Notes: generated by a model from the letters alone, not told the origin. A stretch of DNA of 64,000 bases from Companilactobacillus metriopterae (GCF_004117915.1 NZ_RSTD01000001.1:868001-932000), one strand, 5' to 3'; counted from the first letter of the stretch, positions 38,727 through 48,608 are shown. Program-made: numbers and translations.

Positions 38727-39008
38727 ATGAAATTACGTACAACTATTACTTTAATTTCAGCAGCAAGTGCTGGTATATATTTTTTTTCTAAAGGTAGAAA
38801 ATTTAGTTCCACCGGAAGTACAAATGTTTTTAGCAATGCCAATGATTTTGTATCCGATCTAAAATCTCTAAAAAATAACATCAAAGTAGTACCTGAAGTA
38901 GTTACCGGTATCAAAAATGATGTAAGCAACTATATTGAAGAAATCTCTCCAATCGTAGATGATATTAATCTAACAATAGAAGATCTTAAAGAAAATCTGC
39001 CTAGCTAG
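38727..39008 (+). CDS. yhaH: YtxH/YhaH-like small membrane-associated protein
   Basis: A 93-residue protein with a hydrophobic N-terminal segment (TITLISAASAGIYFFSKG), followed by a long amphipathic helical region without cysteines. This looks like the YtxH family and occupies the YhaH position between hit and prsA. AGGAG lies before the ATG, ten bases after the hit stop, so it is an operon with hit. Its role is unknown. Confidence 0.65.
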   Translation: MKLRTTITLISAASAGIYFFSKGRKFSSTGSTNVFSNANDFVSDLKSLKNNIKVVPEVVTGIKNDVSNYIEEISPIVDDINLTIEDLKENLPS

Positions 39009-39149
39009 ATTGATATAATTCTATATTATCTTAGTCTTTCAGTAGATAAAATGTGATTTTTTTTTGAATTTTTATCTAATTTGATGCAAAATATGATTTT
39101 TTTGTGGTACTCTTTTCATGTTATAGACTTTAATTAAGGATGTGTAAAA

Positions 39150-40082
39150 ATGAACAAACGTATTACAAAATGGGCTGTTGCCCTTGCTGGTTTGTTGATG
39201 ATGGTTACAGTTGCTGGTTGTGCTGGTAACAAAACTGTCGCTACAATGAACGGCGGAAGAATTTCAGAAAATGATTACTACAAGGAAATGAAGGATTCTA
39301 CAAGTGGTAAGCAAACCCTTCAAACAATGATCATTTCTAAAGCTCTTGAAAATCAATATGGTGACAAAGTTTCAAAAGATGATGTTAACAAGAAATTTAA
39401 CTCATACAAGAAGCAATACGGTTCACAATTCAAGACATTGCTAGAACAAAATGGACTTACAGAAAGTAAGTTCAAGGACAATGTTCGTACTAACCTTCTA
39501 ACAGAAGAAGCTCTTAAAGCTAACAAGAAGATTTCAGACAAGAAACTTAACTCTGAATGGAAGAAATATCAACCAAAAATCACTGTTTCTCAAATCGTAG
39601 TTGCTGATGAAAATACAGCTAAAGAAGTAATTACAAAACTTGATAATGGTGAAAAATTCTCAGCACTTGCTAAAGAATATTCAACAGATACATCTACAAA
39701 AGATAAAGGTGGTAAGTTAGCTGCCTTTGATAACACTTCAACACAAGTTGACTCATCAATCGTTACTGCAGCTTACAAACTTAAAAAAGTTGGCGACTAC
39801 TCATCAACACCTGTTACAACAACAACTGGTAGTTATGTAGTTCTTCAATTAAACAACAAACCTGCTAAGGGTAAACTTGCAGATCACAAATCTGAACTTA
39901 AAGAACGTATCTACACTGGATGGATGCAAGACTCAACTGTAATGCAATCAGTTATTGGTAAAGTTCTTAAAAAAGCTGATGTGCATATAAAGGATGATGA
40001 TCTTAAGAATATCCTAGCCGGATATACTGGTAATGGTTCATCTTCAAATAGTAATTCTTCTACATCAAACACAACAAAATAA
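39150..40082 (+). CDS. prsA: Peptidylprolyl isomerase PrsA (foldase lipoprotein)
   Basis: Extracytoplasmic foldase that helps secreted proteins fold. It has 310 residues. A lipoprotein signal ends at VAGC (Cys24). An N-terminal SurA-like helical arm precedes the parvulin domain (about residues 140-235, KITVSQIVVADENTAKEV, then EYSTDTSTKDKGGKL). The tail is Ser/Asn rich. It stands alone between hit-yhaH and a plus-strand terminator. Confidence 0.94.
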   Translation: MNKRITKWAVALAGLLMMVTVAGCAGNKTVATMNGGRISENDYYKEMKDSTSGKQTLQTMIISKALENQYGDKVSKDDVNKKFNSYKKQYGSQFKTLLEQNGLTESKFKDNVRTNLLTEEALKANKKISDKKLNSEWKKYQPKITVSQIVVADENTAKEVITKLDNGEKFSALAKEYSTDTSTKDKGGKLAAFDNTSTQVDSSIVTAAYKLKKVGDYSSTPVTTTTGSYVVLQLNNKPAKGKLADHKSELKERIYTGWMQDSTVMQSVIGKVLKKADVHIKDDDLKNILAGYTGNGSSSNSNSSTSNTTK

Positions 40083-40107
40083 AAAATCGCCGAATGGCGG
40101 TTTTTTT
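40081..40107 (+). terminator. Terminator of prsA
   Basis: A CGCC/GGCG stem with GAAT loop is extended by AAAAAAT and GTTTTTTT on each side, directly after the prsA stop codon. Confidence 0.85.
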
Positions 40108-40129
40108 ATTTACTTTAAATTAATGTATA

Positions 40130-40166
40130 AAAAGACACACACCTTAATTATAGGAGTGTGTCTTTT
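40130..40166 (-). terminator. Terminator of yhaO-yhaN-yhaM
   Basis: AAAAGACACAC (40130-40140) pairs with GTGTGTCTTTT (40156-40166) on the minus strand, with a T-run and an AT-rich loop. It begins four bases past the yhaM stop codon. Confidence 0.8.
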
Positions 40167-40169
40167 CGT

Positions 40170-41114
40170 TTAGGAATTTGTATTTCTTTTATAGAACGTA
40201 CGATTATCTAAACCAAATATTCGTTCAGAGAAACTACCCTCTTCTGTTCTGTCTAAAGCCTTAGTAATCATATTAATTGAAGCATCTATCATATCGATTT
40301 CATGTAATAATTCTGCTTCTAACAACTGTGGTCTTTCAGGTGACCCATATTCTAGCAACCCATGATGAGATATAACCATATGTCTCAACAAGATCATATC
40401 TTCTGATTCTAAAGATATATCCAACTCATTAGCTGCAGAAACAATTTCTTCATCAACTATTGTGATATGTCCTAACATCTTACCTTCAAAAGTATACTCA
40501 ACATCCACACTGCCACCGAGTTCAATCACTTTTCCTAAATCATGCACGCAAGCTCCAGCTAAAAGTAATGCTCGATCAACTTGAGGATATTGATCACATA
40601 TTTTCTCTGCTAATTTTGCCATTGAAAGTGTGTGATAGGCTAAACCACCACGAAAATCATGATGGTTAATTTTGGCAGCTGGACTAATATAGAATTGATC
40701 ATGATATTTTTTATATAGATATCTTACTATTCTATTCCAATGTCCATTGGTAATTTGGAGAAATAGCCCCTCCATTTGATCTTCCATATCTTCTGCTGAG
40801 ATAGGAGCTGTCTGTATAAATTGTGACATATCAATAGAATTGGGATCTAAAACTTTAAGACTACTAATATTAACTTGAGGATTACCCTGATAGTTATCTC
40901 TCTTACCTACAAGATGAGTAACTGTTCCAATTTTAAAATTGGTAGCATCCCCTTCACTGGCATCCCAGTATTTACCTGGAATTTGACCAGATTTATCTTC
41001 AAAAACTAGAGACAAATAGTTCTTACCATTTTTGGCAACTCGTAAATCTGAACGCTTGATAATTACATCAAGATCCATCTCTTCACCATTTTTATAATCA
41101 TTTATCTTATTCAT
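40170..41114 (-). CDS. yhaM: 3'-5' exoribonuclease YhaM
   Basis: A 314-residue nuclease with an N-terminal OB fold (DLDVIIKRSDLRVAKNGK) and an HD domain with GACVHDLGKVIELGG, HITIVDEEI and MVISHHGLLEYGSPERP. In Gram-positives it trims short RNA and DNA 3' ends. AAGGAAATAGATT precedes the ATG. It is last in a yhaO-yhaN-yhaM run. Confidence 0.94.
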   Translation of the reverse strand: MNKINDYKNGEEMDLDVIIKRSDLRVAKNGKNYLSLVFEDKSGQIPGKYWDASEGDATNFKIGTVTHLVGKRDNYQGNPQVNISSLKVLDPNSIDMSQFIQTAPISAEDMEDQMEGLFLQITNGHWNRIVRYLYKKYHDQFYISPAAKINHHDFRGGLAYHTLSMAKLAEKICDQYPQVDRALLLAGACVHDLGKVIELGGSVDVEYTFEGKMLGHITIVDEEIVSAANELDISLESEDMILLRHMVISHHGLLEYGSPERPQLLEAELLHEIDMIDASINMITKALDRTEEGSFSERIFGLDNRTFYKRNTNS

Positions 41115-41126
41115 AATCTATTTCCT

Positions 41127-43514
41127 TTATAGCTTAATAATATTGTCATATTCACCATCAATAGGTTGATTGGCAGTAACATAAATCACTTGATTATCTT
41201 TTGAAATTTCCTTAATAAGACTGGAAATAACTTCTTTACGGCCTAAATCAAAATCTACAAAAGCATCATCAATTAATATTGGTAATTTTACTATATCAGA
41301 TATTTCTAAAATAAATGCTAATCGTAGTGAAAGATACAATTGTATTGTTGTCGCTCTTGATAATTCGTGTGCGTTAAAAATTGTTTTGTCTTTTCTAGTT
41401 ACTTTAATATTTTTATTGTCTAACTTTATATCTGTGTAATTACCATTAGTTAGTATATTAAAATATTGTCTAGATTTTCCTAACATTTTAGGGAAGCGAT
41501 TCTCACTAGCTTCGTTGAGAGTTCCATGAATCCATTCGCTTGCTAAAATCATCGATAACCATTCATCATAATTAGAAATAATATCTTCTTCGATTTGCTT
41601 TAACTGATTTTCAACAAGCTGGTACTCACGATCATCAAAGATATTATCAATCTGATTTTTGAGACCACCTATTTCTTGATTTAACATATTAACGCTACTA
41701 GATAATTCTTCATAATCATCTTTTAAACTATTGTATTTCTGACTGAGTTCTTCAATACTAGAATATTTTTGCAATTTTTCTAAGTCTGAACCTATAAATT
41801 CTGACAATGATTTATATCTGGCAATATCTTTAGTTAATTCTAATTGCTTTTGATGTTTTAAAGTAAATTCATCGCTATCTTTGCAGTCATAATCATTTAA
41901 AATTGCAGTTAATTTATTGTTTAAATCAGTTAACTTTTGTTCTAATTCAATCCTGTTGCTCTCTGAATTTTTCTTAATTAATTCTGCTCGATCTATTAGT
42001 GGAATAATTTCGTCTAAATAGCTTCCTATTTGATTCGCAATACTTTGGTTAGAATCATAGTTAGGAACTGTCCTACCTACTAAATTACGCCATTCAGATA
42101 GATTTGTTTCTATAACCTTGTATTGCGCAATTAGTTCACTGTTTTTAGCGTTCAATTGGCTTAATTGATTAAGATATCCTTGCATAGAAATTATTTCTTG
42201 ATTGGATAGTCCTGTATAAGACTGGTCTACATGTGAACTATTTGTTTGTTGTTTCTTATAAAAATCATATCCAAAATATCCTGCAGATACTAAAAATGCA
42301 AGTCCAAATATAATACGTAACATAGACCCTGTGAATATTGTTAGCAAAAGAGCAATTGCTGCAACAGCTAAAATGATCCATTGATTATTTTGGTTATCTG
42401 TTTTTAACAAATCATCCATTTCAGATTTACTTAATGGTTTCATGGATTCAATTAGCTTAGGATTACTGTCTAAAATACTTTGTTTTTGCTTTTTGTTATC
42501 TTCTAGCTGATTGCTAATATTTTGTAAATTGTATTCTTGCTGTCTAATAGAGTCCAAATTTTCAGACAGTAAATCAATATTTTCTTTCTGAGAGTTGTAG
42601 TAACTAATTTTTTCATTATCTACATCAGACAATTTAAGAGATTCATTTTGATTTAAATTATCTAGCGATTTTTGTTCTTGTGTTATCTGTATGAAATTTT
42701 CCCAAGTATCATCAGGAATAATTTTTATATTATCTTGGTTTTGAATTTTTAAATTAGAATACTCTTCAAATTGTGGCCATTTTTTTACTAGCTGTTCTTC
42801 TTGATTGAGATTTTTTTCTAAATTTTCTAGTTCTTTTTTTTGTTGATTATAATTAGCTTGTTGTTTAACTAAATCATTATTTAATCTTTGATATTCTGAC
42901 TGTTGATTTTCAAATTGAGACTTTTGTTGTTGCAACTCTTCTCTTTGAACTAATAGATTGGCTAATACTTGTTTTTTACCTCGAGGTTTGTAAATTTCTC
43001 CAGCATCATCTTCTAGGTTTTTAGATGTTTCTAACCACTCTTTACTACCAACTGTTCCTATCGACATTATCTCTATTTCCAGCTGTTCTTCTGACAAATT
43101 GTACAATTTGATTATATTATTATCATCAAATACATATGAGCTTTCAAAATCTGATTTATCGAATCCACCAGTAATATGATCAATCATTGATTCTGGTTGT
43201 TCCTGATCATTCTTAAATATAGTTAGATCTCCATCAGCTTTTCCTGCAACTCTTTTTACAGTCCAAACATTATTATCATCATCTAAAAACTGTAATTCCC
43301 CACCATATTCACTACTATTTTTTGGCAAATATTGTTCATATTTGCTTAAACCACGTGAACTAGCAAATCCAAAAAGAACACTTTTTATAAAATTTAGAAA
43401 AGTTGTTTTACCTGATTCATTGGGTCCAAAAATAACTTGATAATCATGATTGATATCAAATTCTTTGTCTGACCACTTTCCAAACCCATAGATTTTTACT
43501 TTATCTAATCTCAA
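41127..43514 (-). CDS. yhaN: AAA ATPase YhaN (SbcC/Rad50-like with internal membrane hairpin)
   Basis: An SMC-like ATPase of 795 residues. Walker A is FGPNESGKTTFLNFI at the N-terminus. Long coiled coils flank a central hydrophobic pair (WIILAVAAIALLLTIFTG, then IIFGLAFLVSAGYFGY, about residues 380-420), and a C-terminal half carries LSRATTIQLYLSLRLAF and LPILIDDAFVDFD. It pairs with YhaO as SbcC does with SbcD. The start is TTG at 43514, with GGAG seven bases upstream inside the yhaO end. Confidence 0.88.
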   Translation of the reverse strand: MRLDKVKIYGFGKWSDKEFDINHDYQVIFGPNESGKTTFLNFIKSVLFGFASSRGLSKYEQYLPKNSSEYGGELQFLDDDNNVWTVKRVAGKADGDLTIFKNDQEQPESMIDHITGGFDKSDFESSYVFDDNNIIKLYNLSEEQLEIEIMSIGTVGSKEWLETSKNLEDDAGEIYKPRGKKQVLANLLVQREELQQQKSQFENQQSEYQRLNNDLVKQQANYNQQKKELENLEKNLNQEEQLVKKWPQFEEYSNLKIQNQDNIKIIPDDTWENFIQITQEQKSLDNLNQNESLKLSDVDNEKISYYNSQKENIDLLSENLDSIRQQEYNLQNISNQLEDNKKQKQSILDSNPKLIESMKPLSKSEMDDLLKTDNQNNQWIILAVAAIALLLTIFTGSMLRIIFGLAFLVSAGYFGYDFYKKQQTNSSHVDQSYTGLSNQEIISMQGYLNQLSQLNAKNSELIAQYKVIETNLSEWRNLVGRTVPNYDSNQSIANQIGSYLDEIIPLIDRAELIKKNSESNRIELEQKLTDLNNKLTAILNDYDCKDSDEFTLKHQKQLELTKDIARYKSLSEFIGSDLEKLQKYSSIEELSQKYNSLKDDYEELSSSVNMLNQEIGGLKNQIDNIFDDREYQLVENQLKQIEEDIISNYDEWLSMILASEWIHGTLNEASENRFPKMLGKSRQYFNILTNGNYTDIKLDNKNIKVTRKDKTIFNAHELSRATTIQLYLSLRLAFILEISDIVKLPILIDDAFVDFDLGRKEVISSLIKEISKDNQVIYVTANQPIDGEYDNIIKL

Positions 43515-43516
43515 TT

Positions 43517-44677
43517 CTATTCTCCAGCCGATTTCTTATTTATTATGTTCTGAGTTTTTTCCTTAATTTCATCAAGAAAATCACTTTCATTAATATGATC
43601 TCTGATAAGATCAACATTAAATAATTTGTTATCCAAATCTTTAATATCATTAAGATCAAATACATTCTCTGAACTTATATTCCAATACTTTTCATCAATA
43701 GTGCTTAATGCAATTCCCGGATTATAGTTCAAATAAATTTTGTAAAGTAAGCTATCAGAATTATTTTTAAATTGATCCTGTAGCTCACCACGATCAATCA
43801 TTCTAATTACGTCCTCATCAAGGTTTTCTGCATGATTTATATTCAATGTAACTAAAGTGTTGTCATCTACAAGAAGTGCGCTTATATCATCTATTATTGC
43901 TTTCAGAGACTCATCCTTAGAAATAGCTATATTTTTTACCTCAAATATATATTCAGATGATTCCTTGAAATCAATATTTACTTGATTGGAATTTATATCA
44001 ACAAGATAGAATCCCTTAACACCAGTTTCATTTTGATTTCTTCCTTGAGTATCTCCAGGATAAATAATATAAGGATTTTGATTAAGTATCTCTCTTTTAT
44101 GTATATGGCCTAATGCCCAATAATCATATCCCTTAGATACTAATTCACTTATTTGAAAAGGAGCATAATTATCGTCCCCTATTCCTCCGTGCAAGATCCC
44201 TATTTGATAATCAGCAGTTCCTCTAATAGGAAATTTTTCAATCATCTTTTCATCAATATGTTGTTGATAATAGCTAAATCCTGTTAAATCAACTATTTTA
44301 TTATCTTTAGAAACATATCTAATTGTCTCAACATCTTGACCATATACGTGAACATTCGATGGATATTCTAATATACCCAAGTCGTTACGGAAATAGTCGT
44401 GATTACCATAAATAATAAATACATCAATATTATTTTCTTGTAATCTAATAAATTGCTCATTTAAAAAAGTCTGTGCACTAAGACTTCTTTCAGTATTATC
44501 AAATACATCCCCAGCTAAAATAATGAAATCTACATTTTCTTCTAAAGCAGTTTCAAATATTTTTTTTGCTGCACTGTATGTAGATTTTTTTAATTTGTTT
44601 TGTACTTCTAAACTATATTTACTAATTCCGGTAAATGGAGTATCTAAATGTAAGTCAGCTGCATGAATAAATTTCAT
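43517..44677 (-). CDS. yhaO: Metallophosphoesterase YhaO (SbcD-like DNA repair nuclease)
   Basis: A 386-residue Mre11/SbcD-type phosphoesterase with the metal-binding motifs AADLHLDTPF, LAGDVFDN, IYGNHDYF and ALGHIHKRE. AAAGGGG lies before the ATG. It is first of three genes, before yhaN and yhaM, and separated from yheA by a hairpin. Confidence 0.92.
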   Translation of the reverse strand: MKFIHAADLHLDTPFTGISKYSLEVQNKLKKSTYSAAKKIFETALEENVDFIILAGDVFDNTERSLSAQTFLNEQFIRLQENNIDVFIIYGNHDYFRNDLGILEYPSNVHVYGQDVETIRYVSKDNKIVDLTGFSYYQQHIDEKMIEKFPIRGTADYQIGILHGGIGDDNYAPFQISELVSKGYDYWALGHIHKREILNQNPYIIYPGDTQGRNQNETGVKGFYLVDINSNQVNIDFKESSEYIFEVKNIAISKDESLKAIIDDISALLVDDNTLVTLNINHAENLDEDVIRMIDRGELQDQFKNNSDSLLYKIYLNYNPGIALSTIDEKYWNISSENVFDLNDIKDLDNKLFNVDLIRDHINESDFLDEIKEKTQNIINKKSAGE

Positions 44678-44694
44678 TAAAATTCCCCTTTAAA

Positions 44695-44730
44695 ATAAAA
44701 AAGCTTAGCATCAGCTAAGATTTTTTTATT
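44695..44730 (-). terminator. Terminator of yheA
   Basis: CTTAGC at 44704-44709 pairs with GCTAAG at 44714-44719, with A/T runs on each side. T follow on the minus strand. The stop codon of yheA lies inside the hairpin. Confidence 0.75.
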
Positions 44731-45070
44731 TGCTTTGATAAATATCTGCGATTGGTTTAGTAATAATCTTATTTAGCTCTTCCATCATCGCATTCATCTT
44801 TTGTTCTTTTTCCATTAAAGTTTTAAACTCATCAAAATTTTGAAGTTGATCAGTTAGTTGTTTCATAGATTCGATATCTTCGTCTGAAACATCTTGACCC
44901 ATCATTTGTTTTTGTTGAAGTTCGAATTGTTTGTTTTGAACTTTATCAAATAGCTTAAATGCTACTTCATTATTCTTAACAGCTTCGAAAGCTTCTTTCA
45001 ATTCTACAACTTCTGTTGCTTTTCTTAAATCTTGTTCTAGTGCGTTTGCACTATCATAAATGTTATTCAT
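44726..45070 (-). CDS. yheA: YheA/YmcA family protein (YlbF-like, DUF964)
   Basis: A short helical protein (114 residues), NNIYDSANALEQDLRKA at the start, without cysteines or membrane segments. YlbF/YmcA relatives act on RNA processing or competence in Bacillus; the YheA branch has no assigned role. Two ATGs are adjacent in frame. The second, at 45070, is favoured, because AGGAGG is five bases from it and only two from the first. It follows the PBP gene by nine bases. Confidence 0.78.
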   Translation of the reverse strand: MNNIYDSANALEQDLRKATEVVELKEAFEAVKNNEVAFKLFDKVQNKQFELQQKQMMGQDVSDEDIESMKQLTDQLQNFDEFKTLMEKEQKMNAMMEELNKIITKPIADIYQSK

Positions 45071-45079
45071 CATGTCCTC

Positions 45080-47149
45080 CTACTGACCAAAAAAACCTTT
45101 TATATTATTATACCATTCTGTTGCTTTATCTTTAACGTTATTTATTCCATCTTGAATAGAGTCCGACAGATCATTATTATTTTCTAATTTTGAATTATTA
45201 TTCGCAATAGTTGAAGCATCTTTAACATTAAAATTAGTTTGATTTGTGTTAGGTAAAATATTTGTCATTTGATTCTTAAATAGTGAAGCTACACCTGTCT
45301 CACTGTAGCTTTGTAAGAAATGACTTGGGTCTGTGTTATCAAAGCCAATCCACGTTGTTACAAGAACATCAGGAGTATAACCAATCATCCACTGATCTTT
45401 GGTACCAGCATAACCATATGATTTTGGAACTTCTGTACTACCTGTTTTACCAGCTATAGTATAACCTGATGGTTTAGCCGTTTTCCCTGTTCCGTTATTG
45501 TAAACTCCAATCATCATACTTGTCATATCATCAGCGACATTTTTACTAATAATTTGCTTTTGAGTTGTACCAGTATTATCTACTAGAACCGTTCCAGTAG
45601 AATCTACCACCTTAGTTATAAAGTGAGTATCTGTAAGTTTACCTTCATTAGCAAAAGCCGTATATGCTCTTGTCATTTGTAGAGGCGATACACCTGTTTC
45701 CAAACCACCAAGTGCCATTGCCAAGTTTTGATCACTCTTCTTAATATCTATTCCAAAGTTAGCTAGGGAATCAACACCCTTTTGAACGCCTATTTTATCA
45801 AGTAAGGCTACTGCAGGAATATTTTCACTCTGAGCTAATGCTTGATACATTGGCATAGATTCTTGATATTGATTATCAGCATTTGTTGGAGTGTAACCAT
45901 TCTTACCAAAACTAGTAATTTCATCTGGTAATTCTGAATCATATTTATATCCACTAGCTAATGCTGGTGCATAAACAGCTAATGGTTTAATAGCCGATCC
46001 CGGTTGACGTTTCATTTGTGTGGCTCTGTTAAATCCTCTAAAGGTATGTTCTCCTCTTCCACCAACTACACCTAAGACACCACCAGTTTTTGGATCAACA
46101 GCAACTGATGCACCTTGAACCATTTTTCCATCAGTAGCATTAGCCGGAAATAGCGAACTATTATTGAATGAGTTCTCTAAGTTAGACTGAATATTTTGAT
46201 CTAAAGTTGTATAAATTTTATACCCCTTATTCAAAATATCATCTTCTTTGAGTCCGTATTTGTTGACAGCTTCATCAATTACAGCATCAAAGTAATATGG
46301 ATACTTGTAAGAATTACCTTCTTGAAAATTATCGTTCAAAATTATAGCAGAATTCTTATAGTAACTTGTTTGACCGCTTGTTAGCTTGTTGTTGTCTTCC
46401 ATCAGCCCTAACACTACGTTACGTCTTAATTTTGCTTTATCCATAGAGTCAATCGGATTATATTCATTAGGACTTTTTAGAATACCCGCGATAATTGCTG
46501 CTTCACCAGCATTCAGCTCACTAGCATTTTTTCCAAAGTACTTTTCAGAAGCGTCCTGAACACCCCAAACACCATTTCCAAAATAAGCATTGTTCAAGTA
46601 CATGGTCAAAATTTCTTTTTTAGAATAGGTTTTATTAATCTCGATAGCTAAGAAGAGTTCTTTACCTTTTCTTGAATATGTTTGCTTTTGAGTAAGCAAT
46701 GAATTCTTAGCTAATTGTTGAGTTAGAGTACTTCCACCTGATCTGCTTCGATGTAACAATATTCCTAAGAAAGCTCTAGCATATCCTTTGATACTAAATC
46801 CTGGATTAGTCCAAAACGTTCTATCCTCAGTTGCAATAACAGCGTTTTGAATATTGGGTGAAATTTTATCTAAATTGACGTAGGTACCCTTAGACGAATA
46901 CAGGTCACCTGCCGTCTCTCCGCTTTTGTCATAAATTGTTGTCTTATTTTGTAGCGAAGATTGTAAATCTTCAACATTGGCAGTTTTGGCTTGATATGTC
47001 CACGTTGCACTTAATAATAGGATTGCTGAAAAAACTATCAGAATAATCCATCTGGTAATTTGAAATCTATGCCAAAAAGCACGTAAATTTATCCATATTA
47101 CATGCAGAACGGACTTTATCCATTCCCATACACTTCTATTATTATTCAT
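45080..47149 (-). CDS. Class A penicillin-binding protein (PBP1A/2A-like)
   Basis: Bifunctional glycosyltransferase/transpeptidase of 689 residues. After a cytoplasmic start and one membrane segment (WIILIVFSAILLLSATWTY) comes the glycosyltransferase domain with ATEDRTFW and GGSTLTQQLAKNSLL. The transpeptidase domain has SAIK (in QPGSAIKPL), SEN (in ALAQSENIPAV) and KTGST. The C-terminal tail (about the last 50 residues) is Asn-rich and ends in an amphipathic helix. It is an operon with yheA. Confidence 0.93.
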   Translation of the reverse strand: MNNNRSVWEWIKSVLHVIWINLRAFWHRFQITRWIILIVFSAILLLSATWTYQAKTANVEDLQSSLQNKTTIYDKSGETAGDLYSSKGTYVNLDKISPNIQNAVIATEDRTFWTNPGFSIKGYARAFLGILLHRSRSGGSTLTQQLAKNSLLTQKQTYSRKGKELFLAIEINKTYSKKEILTMYLNNAYFGNGVWGVQDASEKYFGKNASELNAGEAAIIAGILKSPNEYNPIDSMDKAKLRRNVVLGLMEDNNKLTSGQTSYYKNSAIILNDNFQEGNSYKYPYYFDAVIDEAVNKYGLKEDDILNKGYKIYTTLDQNIQSNLENSFNNSSLFPANATDGKMVQGASVAVDPKTGGVLGVVGGRGEHTFRGFNRATQMKRQPGSAIKPLAVYAPALASGYKYDSELPDEITSFGKNGYTPTNADNQYQESMPMYQALAQSENIPAVALLDKIGVQKGVDSLANFGIDIKKSDQNLAMALGGLETGVSPLQMTRAYTAFANEGKLTDTHFITKVVDSTGTVLVDNTGTTQKQIISKNVADDMTSMMIGVYNNGTGKTAKPSGYTIAGKTGSTEVPKSYGYAGTKDQWMIGYTPDVLVTTWIGFDNTDPSHFLQSYSETGVASLFKNQMTNILPNTNQTNFNVKDASTIANNNSKLENNNDLSDSIQDGINNVKDKATEWYNNIKGFFGQ

Positions 47150-47223
47150 TAATAATTACCTCTATATAATAGATAAAATTTTATCACATATAATGTTAGT
47201 GAAACAATCTAGATAAATTACTA

Positions 47224-47254
47224 TACAAAAAAAGCACACTTAAAAAGTATGCTT
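47224..47254 (-). terminator. Terminator at the end of the pdu-associated genes
   Basis: AAGCACACTT (47232-47241) pairs with AAGTATGCTT (47245-47254) with one G-U on the minus strand. Seven T follow. It ends the locus just after the adenosyltransferase gene and before the class A PBP gene. Confidence 0.85.
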
Positions 47255-47822
47255 AACGAAATACAGGTTTACTATTTCGATATTCAATATCTGCAACTTG
47301 TTCCAATTTATTAGCATAACGTGCAGCGCTAAAGAAATAATCTGATAGACGATTTATAAATTTCAATACTTCCCCATTGATTTCTTCGGTTTGCATCAGA
47401 TCTACTATCTCACGTTCAGCTCTTCTTGTAACTGTTCTCAGAACATGCAATTGAGAAGCAGTAACAGATCCACCAGGTAAAATAAATTTTTGGATTTTAT
47501 CAGTTTTTTCAGAATAAAAATCAATCTTTTTTTCTAGCCATTGTACTGCTCCAACTTCAGGCTTAAAAATAAATTCATGCTTCTCATCATTAACTAACAT
47601 TGCAAGATCAGTACCACAATCAAATAATAATTGTTGAATTTCTTCTAATTCATCAAAAAATACTTTTGTCTTATCATTTAACATTGCAATAGTAAGCCCT
47701 ACTTGCGAATTAAGTTCATCAACTGTACCATAAGCAACTATTCTTTTATCAGACTTATATAAAACATCATTACCAATAATTCTAGTTTGACCCTTATCTC
47801 CGGTTTTTGTATATATTTTCAT
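47253..47822 (-). CDS. Cob(I)alamin adenosyltransferase, PduO type (second copy)
   Basis: Makes adenosylcobalamin from ATP and reduced corrinoid. It has 189 residues. It shares the PduO-type signatures with the gene at 56,864: MKIYTKTGDKGQT, VAYGTVDELNSQV, ILPGGSVTASQLHVLRT, VTRRAERE and FINRLSDYFFSAAR. The conserved Arg and Asp residues of the active site are present. It is last in the pdu tail and follows the IMPase-family gene by three bases. It may be the catalytic housekeeping copy or a partner of the ECF uptake. Confidence 0.93.
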   Translation of the reverse strand: MKIYTKTGDKGQTRIIGNDVLYKSDKRIVAYGTVDELNSQVGLTIAMLNDKTKVFFDELEEIQQLLFDCGTDLAMLVNDEKHEFIFKPEVGAVQWLEKKIDFYSEKTDKIQKFILPGGSVTASQLHVLRTVTRRAEREIVDLMQTEEINGEVLKFINRLSDYFFSAARYANKLEQVADIEYRNSKPVFR

Positions 47823-47825
47823 ATC

Positions 47826-48608
47826 TTAACCTCGCATCTGCAACTTTCTGATGTCTTTATATGCTAATTCATTGGCAACAATAATATTGTTAGATTTTTT
47901 CAGGTTTATTTTATTACCTCTAACGTTTGTTATCTTGTAACCTAAAGACTCTACCAAAATCTTTCCAGCTACTATATCCCATGGCATCAATGTGGCAATA
48001 TAGGCAATATGTTTACCTGTAATGATTTCGATAAATTCAAGTCCAGCGCTACCCATTACACGAGCTCCTGCGCTATGTTTGGCAATATTGATTTCACTGA
48101 AAGAATTTTTTAGAAATTGACGCCATGATACTCCCACTAAACCGTTTTTTAAGGGACTATCTTGAGCTGCATTTAGTTTTATATCATTACAATAAACGCC
48201 TGTAGCAATACCGCCCCAATAAAGCTTATCATTCATAACATCAATAATTGCACTGCATAATGATTCGCCATTATAAAGGACTCCCACCATAACTGCAAAA
48301 CAGTCATGTTTTTTGACTAAATTCAAAGTTCCATCAATAGGATCTACAAAAAATGTAAGTCCCTTATCAATATCAGAATAGTTTTTATCAAAATTTTCTT
48401 CACCAATTATTGTGGCATCAGGATATTTTTCTTGAATATGTTGATTAAATATTTTTTGAATATTTTTATCTAGTGAAGTAACTAAATCGTACTCTCCTGA
48501 TTTTTCTTCAATATCTGAAATTTGGTTTAAATGATTTTTGGCATATTGGGCCGCCTCAACTGTCCATTCAGTAATATTAGACAGAACATCTATTTCTAAT
48601 TTTGTCAT
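47826..48608 (-). CDS. Inositol monophosphatase-family phosphatase
   Basis: A 260-residue metal-dependent sugar-phosphate phosphatase. Family motifs: YDLVTSLDKNIQ, GEEN (Mg ligand), DPIDGTLNLV (the defining motif) and the C-terminal MPWDIVAGKILVE. This family includes inositol monophosphatase, bisphosphate nucleotidase and fructose-bisphosphatase-like enzymes; the substrate cannot be told here. The unusual thing is its place: overlapping pduV by four bases (ATGA) and before the adenosyltransferase gene. A role in this pathway is inferred from context only. Confidence 0.85.
   Translation of the reverse strand: MTKLEIDVLSNITEWTVEAAQYAKNHLNQISDIEEKSGEYDLVTSLDKNIQKIFNQHIQEKYPDATIIGEENFDKNYSDIDKGLTFFVDPIDGTLNLVKKHDCFAVMVGVLYNGESLCSAIIDVMNDKLYWGGIATGVYCNDIKLNAAQDSPLKNGLVGVSWRQFLKNSFSEINIAKHSAGARVMGSAGLEFIEIITGKHIAYIATLMPWDIVAGKILVESLGYKITNVRGNKINLKKSNNIIVANELAYKDIRKLQMRG

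Noticed and set aside
39009-39149. A clear promoter for prsA in the 141-base gap after yhaH
   Set aside because: AT-rich with long T-runs, but no -35/-10 pair with proper spacing could be defended.
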